A stretch of DNA of 5,503 nucleotides from Acidobacteriota bacterium. Its GTDB lineage: Bacteria > Acidobacteriota > Terriglobia > Terriglobales > Acidobacteriaceae. Shown here one piece after another: positions 1 to 5,503 of this stretch. The stretch's first letter is position 1. Each line of letters starts with the position of its first letter. Below the pieces are notes generated by a model. It was not told the origin of the DNA. It did no database searches and saw nothing but the letters and a program-made list of their open reading frames with translations. Where the stretch lies: positions 1 through 5,503 of the forward strand of contig JAJZNH010000817.1 of NCBI GenBank assembly GCA_021811745.1, given 5' to 3'. The translations under genes and the position numbers were made by a program.

Positions 1-571
1 TGGGGCCGGCGGAGATGGCGTTCACGCGGATGTTCCTGGCGCCAAGATCGTACGCCAGGTAGCGTACCGCGGATTCGAGCGAAGCTTTGGCCATGGCCAT
101 GACGTTGTAATGCGGCACCACTTTTTCGGCGGCGTAGTACGTCATGGTCATGATGCTGCCGCCGTCGGTCATCAACGGCGCGGCGCGGCGGCTCACCGCG
201 ATCAGCGAGTAGACGCTCACTTCATGGGCGATGCGGAAGCCTTCGCGGCTGGTATTGACGAACTCGCCTTTCAGGTCCTCGGCGGGCGCGTAGGCGATGG
301 CGTGCACCAGGATGTGCAGCTTACCGTACTTCTCCTTCAGCGCCGCAAACAACGCGTCGATCTCCTGGTCGCTGGAGACGTCGCACTGAAAGCCGCTCGC
401 GCCGGGAAGCTCGTGAATCAGGTCCTCGGCCTCGGCCTTCATCCGCTCGTTTTGGTAGCAAATGGCCAGGGTGGCGCCGGCCGCGTGCAGTTTCTGGGCG
501 ATGCCCCAGGCAATGGAGCGTTTGTTGGCCAGCCCGAAAACCACAGCGGTTTTGCCCGACAGATCGATCAT
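1..571 (-). CDS. fabI: Enoyl-[acyl-carrier-protein] reductase (NADH), FabI, 3' end cut by window edge
   Basis: FabI reduces trans-2-enoyl-ACP to acyl-ACP, the last step of each cytoplasmic fatty acid elongation cycle, using NAD(P)H. The first 190 residues are visible; the family is usually about 255-270. The N-terminal Rossmann motif is the FabI form ([13 protein letters not shown], residues 13-25), not the GxxxGxG of ordinary short-chain dehydrogenases. CDVSSDQEI (63-71) is the adenine-binding region. The active site reads Tyr145, Tyr155 and Lys162 in the family's Y-x6-K spacing (HYNVMAMAK), followed by the FabI signature RVNAISAGP at the cut end. Residue 93, which aligns with the triclosan-site Gly93 of E. 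coli FabI, is Ala, as in staphylococcal FabI. The ATG at 571 is preceded by a GGGAGGA ribosome site about 10 bases upstream. The gene lies 137 bases after murI on the same strand. The catalytic C-terminal substrate-binding loop is outside the window. Confidence 0.93.
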   Translation of the reverse strand, partial: MIDLSGKTAVVFGLANKRSIAWGIAQKLHAAGATLAICYQNERMKAEAEDLIHELPGASGFQCDVSSDQEIDALFAALKEKYGKLHILVHAIAYAPAEDLKGEFVNTSREGFRIAHEVSVYSLIAVSRRAAPLMTDGGSIMTMTYYAAEKVVPHYNVMAMAKASLESAVRYLAYDLGARNIRVNAISAGP

Positions 572-603
572 GCTTTCCGGTTCCTCCCAAGGTCGATTTG
601 CAT

Positions 604-628
604 AGAGAAAAGCGGCAGATGCGCCGCC
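604..628 (-). terminator. Hairpin plus U-rich tail between murI and fabI
   Basis: On the minus strand, GGCGGC (628-623) can pair with GCCGCT (616-611) around a 6-base loop: five GC pairs and one G-U pair. It is followed at once by TTTCTC. This looks like a weak intrinsic terminator for the murI transcript. The tail is short and interrupted and the stem is only 6 bp, so read-through into fabI is likely. If fabI starts from the box at 636-644, the same hairpin would instead form the extreme 5' end of the fabI leader. Confidence 0.4.
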
Positions 629-635
629 GTTGTTC

Positions 636-644
636 AGAATATCA
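636..644 (-). promoter_or_regulatory. Possible extended -10 promoter for fabI
   Basis: The minus strand reads TGATATTCT, that is a TG-N extension followed by TATTCT, which matches 4 of 6 bases of TATAAT. There is no good -35 hexamer at 17 bases. Transcription would start near 629, giving a leader of nearly 60 bases before the fabI ATG. This is a sequence match only. Confidence 0.3.
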
Positions 645-684
645 GAGCCAATGTGGCGATCCGGAACCCACCCGATCCGGCGCC

Positions 685-708
685 GACGGCTGCGGAACCG
701 GGGCCGTC
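685..708 (-). other. Inverted repeat directly after the murI stop codon
   Basis: GACGGC (685-690) and GCCGTC (703-708) are perfect complements separated by 12 bases and abut the murI stop codon. No T-run follows on the minus strand, so it is not a standard intrinsic terminator. It could stabilise the 3' end of the mRNA or be chance in GC-rich DNA. Confidence 0.25.
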
Positions 709-1551
709 TCAGCCGCCGAGATCGATCAGCTCGACCCGCCCCACGGGCCGGCCCAGAAAGCGCGATCCCAGCCGCTCGAACTTGTCGACGGAATCGGTGG
801 CGAAGCAGCGGATTTCCACCGCCAATTCGCCGGGGGCGGGCGGTTCGGCGTGCCCATTGAAGAGCTGCACGGCCCGCTCGGCGGTCGATTCCGCGGAGTC
901 GATCACCTGCATGCCGGCGCGCGCACCGCGGGCAATGGCCTGCTCGATCAGCGGGCGCAGCAGCGGATAGTGCGTGCAGCCCAGCACCAGCGCGTCGGGC
1001 TGAAGATGGTCTTCCGCCGCCGCCGTCAGCAGCTCGTCCAGATAGATCCGGATCACCTCGGCGGTGACAGGATGACGGGTCCATCCTTCTTCGACCAGCG
1101 GCACCAGCAGCGGGCAGGCCTTCTCGAGAGCGCGCATGCCCCGGGCACGGCAGGCGGCGGCGTACGCATGGCTCTGCACGGTGGCGTCGGTGGCGATCAC
1201 CAGCACGTCGCCGGTCTTCGATGCGGTGTGCGCCGCCGCAGCTCCGGGCTCGATCACGCCCAGCACCGGCACGGGCACCGCGTCCTGAATGGCATCGAGC
1301 GCGAGCGCGCTGGCCGTGTTGCAGGCAATCACCAGAAACTCCGCGCCCTGCTCGCGCACCAGGAACTCCGCGCTCTGGGCGGCATAGCGCGCAATCGTCC
1401 GCCGCGATTTAGACCCGTAAGGCAGCCGCGCCGTATCGCCCAAAAAGGCGAACCGCGCCCGCGGCAGACGGTTCACCAGGGCGCGCAGCACCGTCAGGCC
1501 CCCAAACCCGGAATCGAAAACGCCAATGGTGGAAACGCTTTTCAAACTCAT
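709..1551 (-). CDS. murI: Glutamate racemase MurI
   Basis: MurI interconverts L- and D-glutamate in the cytoplasm, supplying D-Glu for the second position of the peptidoglycan stem peptide. The 280-residue length is typical of the family. Visible motifs in order: [13 protein letters not shown] (10-22) with the Asp13-Ser14 pair; LPYG (43-46); ACNTAS with catalytic Cys77 (76-81); VIEPG (99-103); and GCTHYPLL with the second catalytic Cys192 and His194 (191-198). This is the two-cysteine, cofactor-independent Asp/Glu racemase arrangement, and all key residues are present. The reading frame stays open to 1698, but the family N-terminus begins just after the ATG at 1551. That ATG overlaps the stop of the upstream GerMN gene as ATGA and has an AGGAAG ribosome site about 7 bases upstream. 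It is the last gene of the coupled trio. Confidence 0.96.
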   Translation of the reverse strand: MSLKSVSTIGVFDSGFGGLTVLRALVNRLPRARFAFLGDTARLPYGSKSRRTIARYAAQSAEFLVREQGAEFLVIACNTASALALDAIQDAVPVPVLGVIEPGAAAAHTASKTGDVLVIATDATVQSHAYAAACRARGMRALEKACPLLVPLVEEGWTRHPVTAEVIRIYLDELLTAAAEDHLQPDALVLGCTHYPLLRPLIEQAIARGARAGMQVIDSAESTAERAVQLFNGHAEPPAPGELAVEIRCFATDSVDKFERLGSRFLGRPVGRVELIDLGG

Positions 1552-2207
1552 GGATGAACTTCCTGGCCGGTCTCCAGATCCGCGGTTAGATACGTGTGCA
1601 TCAGGTCCGCATGATCGGCCAGTGTTGCTTTCGGCTGGCCATCCACCAGGAACCGCACTTCGCTCACCTGCGGCAGATTCGCGTGCAGCGTCGCACAAAT
1701 CGAAAGCAGGGTGAGGGTCTCGGTCTCGATGCCCGAAGGGTGACTGGCGGCAAACGCGCCGGTCAGGTTGACAACTGCCATCTCCGCGCCGGCTGGCGGC
1801 GGATTCAGGCTTCCGGCTTCCGCTGCCGTTGCCGCCGCGCTTGCCGGCTTCACCGGAAGCAGAAACACCTGGGCGATGGACGACGCGCCGCCGGGTACGG
1901 GATGCGTCGAGCCGGGGTCGGCGTACAGGTCAAGCAATTTGCCCAGTACGGCGCGGGCGCGCTCATTGGAACTCGGCGGAAGCGGCAAGGTGAGTTCGCG
2001 TACCTCCAGGGAATCGGTGGCGTCGTTGGCGACCATCAGTGTGGCCTTCTCCACCGGCGCCACCTCGGGCGCGCGCGTGGGAGTCGGCGCCTCGCCGGCC
2101 ATCAGTCGCTGGTGCGCACGGTCGCGCAGATGCCACAATACAACCCCCATCGCGACCGAAGAGGCCAGAAGCACGAAGAACAGAATGGTCTGATAGCGGG
2201 GAATCAC
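1548..2207 (-). CDS. Membrane-anchored GerMN-domain protein
   Basis: The chosen start gives 219 residues. An uncleaved-looking hydrophobic helix (about 7-27, ending at Trp25-His26 and basic residues) should anchor it in the inner membrane with the rest outside. A Pro/Ala-rich stretch follows (about 38-55), then the GerMN domain from about residue 58 to 215. The strongest family matches are in its second half: VVNLTGAF (145-152), an Ser-Gly-x-x-x-Glu-x-x-Thr-Leu stretch (158-167), VRFLVDG (184-190) and ATLADHADL (194-202). A low-complexity Ala/Pro insert (about 122-140) interrupts the domain. GerMN occurs in Bacillus GerM, a cell-wall and sporulation protein, and in actinobacterial LpqB; it has no known catalytic activity. 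I infer an envelope role tied to peptidoglycan, because it lies between an amidase and a racemase gene with overlaps on both sides. An upstream ATG at 2231 is the alternative start. Confidence 0.88.
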   Translation of the reverse strand: MIPRYQTILFFVLLASSVAMGVVLWHLRDRAHQRLMAGEAPTPTRAPEVAPVEKATLMVANDATDSLEVRELTLPLPPSSNERARAVLGKLLDLYADPGSTHPVPGGASSIAQVFLLPVKPASAAATAAEAGSLNPPPAGAEMAVVNLTGAFAASHPSGIETETLTLLSICATLHANLPQVSEVRFLVDGQPKATLADHADLMHTYLTADLETGQEVHP

Positions 2208-2905
2208 GGTTGCCGCCCCTCCTCGCGCCATTCCAGCAGTCCCGCGGCCAGTGCTTCCGCGATGCGCGCCTGGTAGGCAGCATCGTTCAGTCCGGAGGGC
2301 TTCCCGGATCCGCTCTTCGTGGGGTTGTCCGGCGCAATCTCAACGGCGACCGCCGGGCACGCCATGCTGTCCACGGTGGTCAATGCGGTTCGCCCCAGCG
2401 TTACCGTGGTTCCCGCGTGCAGCAGCGCCGAATTCAGCACCCCAGCCAGGGCTACGCTGCGCGCGACCCAGGAGGCCTGCGCGGTCTTCCAGGGTACAAA
2501 GCGCGCCGGCTGCGCCGGCCGCAGAGAGGAGAGAAACAGATGGACGCCGGAACCGCTCATCGTGCCGTGAAGAACCAGGCAGGCCTGCGCGGCGGCGTGG
2601 TTGGCAATCTGTGCGCGCTGATCGCCGGTGAGCGTGGCGTCCGATTCGCGCGTGGTGACCGCCTGAATGCCGCGCGCCTCCAGCAGAGAGCGCAGCCGCA
2701 CGCTCAGCGCCAGCGTGAATTCTTTCTCGGCAGCCGTCTGGTCAGCGGGTCCAGGAAGCCGGGCGCCGGAATCGTCACCGCCGTGCGCCGGATCGAGCAG
2801 GACAACAAACCGGCCCGCGGACACAGGCGCTGCCTGGCCGTGGCTCGCTGCCGTTCCAAGGGTGAACAAAATGAAAACGATCAGGGCGACAGCGAGAGCT
2901 TTCAT
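2204..2905 (-). CDS. N-acetylmuramoyl-L-alanine amidase (Amidase_3 / AmiC type), exported
   Basis: This family of zinc enzymes cuts the bond between N-acetylmuramic acid and L-alanine of the stem peptide in the periplasm. From the ATG at 2905 the protein has 233 residues and starts with a clear signal peptide (Met-Lys, hydrophobic core to about 18, likely cleavage near 25). The single catalytic domain follows: LLDPAHGGDDSGAR (36-49) with zinc ligand His41; Glu60 in EKEF; an Arg-x-x-Asn-like helix at 97-102; the second zinc ligand His113 in LVLHGT; and catalytic Glu189 in PAVAVEIAPDN (184-194). AYQARIAEALAAGL (210-223) is the usual terminal helix. There is no AMIN, SPOR or LysM domain. The usual Asn after the second His (SIHANA) is replaced, and the loop after Glu189 is Gly/Ser-rich. 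Start choice is uncertain: in-frame ATGs at 2935, 2971 and 2989 exist and none has a well-spaced ribosome site. Confidence 0.87.
   Translation of the reverse strand: MKALAVALIVFILFTLGTAASHGQAAPVSAGRFVVLLDPAHGGDDSGARLPGPADQTAAEKEFTLALSVRLRSLLEARGIQAVTTRESDATLTGDQRAQIANHAAAQACLVLHGTMSGSGVHLFLSSLRPAQPARFVPWKTAQASWVARSVALAGVLNSALLHAGTTVTLGRTALTTVDSMACPAVAVEIAPDNPTKSGSGKPSGLNDAAYQARIAEALAAGLLEWREEGRQP
2216..2224 (-). promoter_or_regulatory. Ribosome binding site that decides the GerMN start
   Basis: The minus strand reads GAGGAGGGG about 8-10 bases before a GTG at 2207. That GTG shares bases with the TGA of the amidase gene (GTGA), mirroring the ATGA at the next junction. The competing ATG at 2231 has no comparable purine-rich site and would overlap the amidase gene by 28 bases, so GTG 2207 is preferred. 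Confidence 0.65.
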
Positions 2906-2975
2906 CCCCCCGCGGGGCTCGAAGGCAGAAAGCATCGAACCGGTGCTGCGAGCTGCCGGAGCCGGGCGCATTCCT

Positions 2976-4325
2976 CTATTCCAGCGCATAAATCGCCAGA
3001 CCGCTCAGCAGCTTGGGATAGAAATCAGTCGATTTTTGCGGCATCACATCCCCGGCAAACGCCACCTCGCGCAGTTGATTCATGGTGACAGGATTGGTCA
3101 GGAATGCCACGTCGGCCTGGCCGCGTTCCACCTGATCGATCGCCTCGGCGGCATCCCGCAGATAGCGGATGTTCGTCTGCTCCCGCACCTTCTCCGCATC
3201 CAGCCCGAGAATCCGATCGAGAACAATGGCGTGCAGTTGCGTCAGATCCAGACGCCGCTGCCGTTCCGGAAGCGCGGCAAGGGCGGCATTCACGGCTTCC
3301 GGCTTCGAGAGCAGCAGCAGCGCGCCGGTCCGGGTAGCAGCCACAAAAGCCGTCCCTTCCTGCTTCTTCAGGATTTCGATGGACTGCTGGGCATCGCCTG
3401 CGGGCAACTCTTTCAACAGAAAGAACTCACCGGCCGCCTGGGCAAAAGCCTTCGGATCGAATCCGGAAAGGCTGTGCACAACGCGATGGGTCGGTAGAAT
3501 GACGAGTCCTTCCGAATCCATATTGACAAACGTCATCATCGCCGCCGATTCGGGGAAGGCTGGCTGGGAAATCTGGCCCGAACTGTATTCCGGCCTCGTC
3601 GGCATCTCGGCGGCCGCCTGCGGCGCATGAGCCTCGGCAAAGGCACGCCCATAGTTCAGCGCCGTCTCGTAGCGATGGTGGCCGTCGGCGATAATCAGCT
3701 TCTTATCCGCCATGGCGGAGGTGAGCAGCCGGATGGTGGAAGGATCGCTGACCCGCCAAAGCCGGTGCAGAACGCCGTATTCGTCCGTCACTTCCGCGTC
3801 GGCCGGCCCGTTCCCGTCAAACAGAATCCGGTCCACGCTGCCTGCCGGATCGGAGTAAAGCATGAAGATCTGGCCAAAGTGCGCCCGCGTGGCTTTCAGC
3901 AGGTTGAGCCGGTCGCTTTTGGGCTTGGAGAGTGTCTGCTCATGCCGGAAAACCACCTGCTCGTCGTACTCGTGCAGCTTGCCCAGGGCGATAAAACCAC
4001 GCCGTTCCCTGACGATCCCTGTTCCCGGCACCGTAAACCGCTGCGAATAAGCGAAAACGCACGGTTCTTTCTCTTGAATCAACACAGCTTGCTCGCGCCA
4101 GGCACGAAAATCCCGGGCGGCGCGGGTATATACGTTTTCCCCTTTTTGCGCGTCAAAGAGTTCAGGAAGGCCGAGAATGATGCGGACCAGATTGAACGGG
4201 CTTCGCTGATAATAGGCCTGCTGCATGGCAGGGGAGATCTTGTCGTAAGGCTGGGTGACCACGTCATCGAGACGTACGGTTCTGGGATTGTAACGCAGGG
4301 CGCGGAACGGATAGATGCGGGCCAT
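2976..4325 (-). CDS. DUF1015 family protein (COG4198)
   Basis: The 449-residue length and several conserved blocks identify this widespread family of unknown function: the N-terminus MARIYPFRALRYN (1-13), VTQPYDKIS (23-31), SPFNLVRIILG (42-52), RHEQTLSKPKSDRL (127-140), IADGHHRYETALNY (212-225), TFVNMDSEGLVILPTHR (265-281), and the C-terminal MPQKSTDFYPKLLSGL (428-443). There is no signal peptide or membrane segment, so it should be cytoplasmic. The DGHHR block resembles the nucleotide-binding motif of ParB/Srx-fold proteins, including free serine kinases such as SbnI and SerK; this is a motif comparison, not proof of activity. The frame is open to 4469, but family similarity begins exactly at the ATG at 4325, with GGGGAGAA about 12 bases before it. 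It is the first gene of the minus-strand block; the gap to the amidase is about 70 bases, or a 14-base overlap if the amidase starts at 2989. Confidence 0.9.
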   Translation of the reverse strand: MARIYPFRALRYNPRTVRLDDVVTQPYDKISPAMQQAYYQRSPFNLVRIILGLPELFDAQKGENVYTRAARDFRAWREQAVLIQEKEPCVFAYSQRFTVPGTGIVRERRGFIALGKLHEYDEQVVFRHEQTLSKPKSDRLNLLKATRAHFGQIFMLYSDPAGSVDRILFDGNGPADAEVTDEYGVLHRLWRVSDPSTIRLLTSAMADKKLIIADGHHRYETALNYGRAFAEAHAPQAAAEMPTRPEYSSGQISQPAFPESAAMMTFVNMDSEGLVILPTHRVVHSLSGFDPKAFAQAAGEFFLLKELPAGDAQQSIEILKKQEGTAFVAATRTGALLLLSKPEAVNAALAALPERQRRLDLTQLHAIVLDRILGLDAEKVREQTNIRYLRDAAEAIDQVERGQADVAFLTNPVTMNQLREVAFAGDVMPQKSTDFYPKLLSGLAIYALE

Positions 4326-4374
4326 GAAGGCGGTCGTTCTCCCCACTGAAGCAACAGTTTTTCGGGCTCCGGGT

Positions 4375-4392
4375 TTCCTGGGTGACCAGGAA
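4375..4392 (-). other. Perfect 7-bp hairpin in the presumed DUF1015 leader
   Basis: TTCCTGG (4375-4381) and CCAGGAA (4386-4392) are exact complements with a 4-base loop. In the minus-strand transcript the loop is UCAC; on the plus strand it would be GUGA, a GNRA tetraloop. No T-run follows in either direction, so it is not an intrinsic terminator. It lies about 50 bases before the DUF1015 start codon, too far to mask the ribosome site directly. Confidence 0.4.
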
Positions 4393-4509
4393 CGGCCTCG
4401 CAAGCAGATTCTTCCAGCTCCTGTACCCTCTCCGGATCTCGAGGCAACCACACCGGGCGGCGCCGCCAAACGGTTCGGAATACCGCGATGAAAAAACCGC
4501 TCAGGGTCG

Positions 4510-4515
4510 ATTGTA
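4510..4515 (-). promoter_or_regulatory. Possible -10 box for the minus-strand operon
   Basis: The minus strand reads TACAAT, 5 of 6 matches to TATAAT, in an otherwise GC-rich region. No recognisable -35 hexamer lies 16-18 bases upstream. Transcription would start near 4503 and leave a leader of roughly 180 bases before the DUF1015 ATG. Confidence 0.35.
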
Positions 4516-4544
4516 TCTCAGTACGTCGGCGGCGATCGCGTGAA

Positions 4545-4556
4545 TCCGGCGCCGGA
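4545..4556. repeat. 12-base perfect palindrome between the divergent promoters
   Basis: TCCGGCGCCGGA is its own reverse complement. It overlaps two direct copies of GAATCCGG (4542-4549 and 4555-4562), 13 bases apart. A second, 8-base palindrome, GCGATCGC, lies at 4532-4539. Its place upstream of both candidate -10 boxes would suit a dimeric regulator, but GC-rich palindromes also arise by chance. Confidence 0.35.
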
Positions 4557-4605
4557 ATCCGGGAAAGCGGGAACTGGAGACCTTAGGCCAGAAAAATGGC
4601 AACCG

Positions 4606-4614
4606 TGGTACTAT
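4606..4614 (+). promoter_or_regulatory. Possible extended -10 promoter for the VWA gene
   Basis: TGGTACTAT has the TG-N extension followed by TACTAT, 4 of 6 matches to TATAAT. A start near 4621 would give a leader of about 20 bases before the ATG at 4641. There is no clear -35 element, as is common for extended -10 promoters. Confidence 0.35.
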
Positions 4615-4640
4615 CGCCATCATTCTCAGGGTGCTGCGCC

Positions 4641-5503
4641 ATGACCATCGTTTCCCTCCAGCGCGTTCAAAAAAGAGGAAGCGGTTTTCTGCGGTTGACG
4701 CTCCTGTGGGTTTTGGTTTGCGCTTTGGCTGGGGCGATGTGCGGCCCTCCGCTGACGGCCCAGGATCAGTTGAACGAGGTGCACGTCAATCCGCCGTCCA
4801 ATTCCACGGCGCCGGCCGGTGAACCCAAGGGAGCCGAGGCCCCTCCAGCTACGGGCCGGGACGCCCTGCGACTGCATCCTGGCTCCTTTATCCGCCTGAA
4901 CACGGATATGGTGCTGGTCCCGGTAACGGTGACCGATCCCTTGAACCGCCTGGTGACGGGGTTGGAAGAAAATGACTTCCAGGTCTACGAGAACAACGGC
5001 GAACAGAAAATCACCAGCTTTGCCAGCGAGGACGCGCCCGTTTCGATCGGGATCATCTTCGACCTTTCCGGGTCCATGACGTCCAAACTGGTGCGCGCCA
5101 AGGAGTCGATTCTGCAGTTCATCAAAACCGCCAACCCCCAGGACGAGTTCTTTGTGATTGGCTTTAACGATCGGCCTGAGCTGATTGAGGATTTTACCAC
5201 TTCGGTCGACGATATCGAGGCGCGGCTGGCAACCGTCCACGCCGGCCATCGAACCGCTCTCCTCGATGCCATTTACTATGGGATCGCCAAGATGCGCGAA
5301 GCCAGGCACGAACGCAAGGCGCTGCTGATTGTCTCCGATGGCGGCGACAACCGCTCCCGCTACACCGAAGGCGAAGTGCGCGCCCAAGTCCGTGAGAGCG
5401 ACATGCAGATCTACGCCATGGGCATCTTCGACCCCTACGCTCCGACCCCCGAGGAACGTATGGGACCGCAGCTTCTGCAAAGCCTGTGTGAGGAGAGCGG
5501 CGG
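4641..5503 (+). CDS. Exported VWA-domain protein (VWFA-related Acidobacterial type), 3' end cut by window edge
   Basis: The first 287 residues are visible. A signal peptide is clear: basic residues at 8-18, a hydrophobic core at about 19-33, and likely cleavage after LTA (38-40). Cys34 is not in a good lipobox because Met precedes it, so a lipoprotein is unlikely. A Pro/Ala-rich linker follows (about 41-80), then a beta-rich region (84-128) with VLVPVTVTDPLNRLV and the NDFQVYENNGEQKI block, typical of the family called VWFA-related Acidobacterial domain. The VWA domain starts near 133 and has a complete metal-ion-dependent adhesion site: Asp141-x-Ser143-x-Ser145 (FDLSGSM), Thr205 (HRTALLDA) and Asp233 (VSDGGDN). 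It probably binds a protein ligand through a divalent metal outside the cytoplasm; the partner is unknown. The ATG at 4641 has only a weak CAGGG upstream. It is transcribed away from the cell-wall block and is probably a separate unit. Confidence 0.9.
   Translation, partial: MTIVSLQRVQKRGSGFLRLTLLWVLVCALAGAMCGPPLTAQDQLNEVHVNPPSNSTAPAGEPKGAEAPPATGRDALRLHPGSFIRLNTDMVLVPVTVTDPLNRLVTGLEENDFQVYENNGEQKITSFASEDAPVSIGIIFDLSGSMTSKLVRAKESILQFIKTANPQDEFFVIGFNDRPELIEDFTTSVDDIEARLATVHAGHRTALLDAIYYGIAKMREARHERKALLIVSDGGDNRSRYTEGEVRAQVRESDMQIYAMGIFDPYAPTPEERMGPQLLQSLCEESG

Larger units (their letters stand above)
4326..4640. other. Non-coding divergent intergenic region
   Basis: This 315-base stretch lies between the oppositely oriented DUF1015 and VWA genes. 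I see no protein with family similarity: the open frame reaching 4469 on the minus strand is an in-frame extension of the DUF1015 gene with no recognisable content. The right half carries promoter-like boxes in both directions and a palindrome. The left half would be the leader of the DUF1015 transcript and contains one good hairpin. No tRNA, terminator or known riboswitch pattern was recognised. Confidence 0.7.

Noticed and set aside
598..1557. Long plus-strand open frame of 319 residues opposite murI
   Set aside because: It is antisense to a complete, motif-bearing murI, is rich in Arg, Gly, Gln and His as expected of a GC-rich shadow frame, and has no recognisable domain.
1552..1698. N-terminal extension of MurI to an ATG at 1698
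   Set aside because: It would overlap the GerMN coding region by about 150 bases; the ATG at 1551 has a ribosome site, an ATGA junction and the family's usual N-terminus.
2503..2519. Direct repeat of GCGCCGGC inside the amidase gene
   Set aside because: It encodes an ordinary Pro-Ala stretch and is explained by GC-rich codon use.
2039..3088. Plus-strand open frame of 349 residues opposite the amidase and GerMN genes
   Set aside because: It is antisense to two supported genes, low-complexity and Arg-rich, with no family resemblance.
4326..4469. N-terminal extension of the DUF1015 protein to an ATG at 4469
   Set aside because: The family N-terminus begins exactly at the ATG at 4325, and the extra 48 residues are Arg/Gly/Ser-rich without similarity.
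4626..5480. Minus-strand open frame of 284 residues opposite the VWA gene
   Set aside because: The plus strand has a signal peptide and a complete VWA metal site; the antisense frame has no recognisable motif.
1..5503. Search for CRISPR arrays, tRNA or rRNA genes, transposases, phage or defence genes
   Set aside because: No regularly spaced repeats, cloverleaf-like sequences or such protein motifs were seen; every long stretch is explained by six ordinary genes.

Overview
The window is a high-GC bacterial chromosome segment with five genes on the minus strand and one divergent gene on the plus strand. The first and last genes run off the window edges. The best taxonomic guess is Acidobacteriota. 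The main reason is the plus-strand gene at the right end, whose exported VWA protein has the layout of the 'VWFA-related Acidobacterial domain' family, which is expanded in that phylum. The GC-rich codon use and the cell-wall cluster fit but do not prove this. There are no rRNA or tRNA genes, CRISPR arrays, insertion sequences or phage genes.

Minus-strand layout in transcription order, right to left: a DUF1015-family protein (4325-2976), a short exported N-acetylmuramoyl-L-alanine amidase (about 2905-2204), a membrane-anchored GerMN-domain protein (2207-1548), glutamate racemase MurI (1551-709), then a 137-base gap and the NADH-type enoyl-ACP reductase FabI (571 to beyond position 1). The amidase/GerMN and GerMN/murI junctions are 4-base stop/start overlaps (GTGA and ATGA), so these three genes are almost certainly one translationally coupled unit. 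The gap before fabI holds a hairpin followed by a U-rich run, and an extended -10-like box, so fabI may be a separate or partly separate unit.

Functionally the block joins peptidoglycan precursor supply (MurI makes D-glutamate), peptidoglycan cleavage (the amidase), an envelope GerMN protein of unknown role, and membrane lipid synthesis (FabI). The link between a racemase and a GerM-like gene recalls the racE-gerM neighbourhood of Bacillus, here in an organism that shows no sign in this window of being a spore former. The role of the leading DUF1015 protein is unknown.

A 315-base non-coding region (4326-4640) separates the minus-strand block from the VWA gene. It holds a possible promoter for each direction, a 12-base perfect palindrome between them, and a perfect 7-bp hairpin in the presumed long leader of the DUF1015 gene. 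I found no convincing new defence, mobile or RNA-guided system. The most noteworthy feature is the coupled amidase-GerMN-racemase operon.
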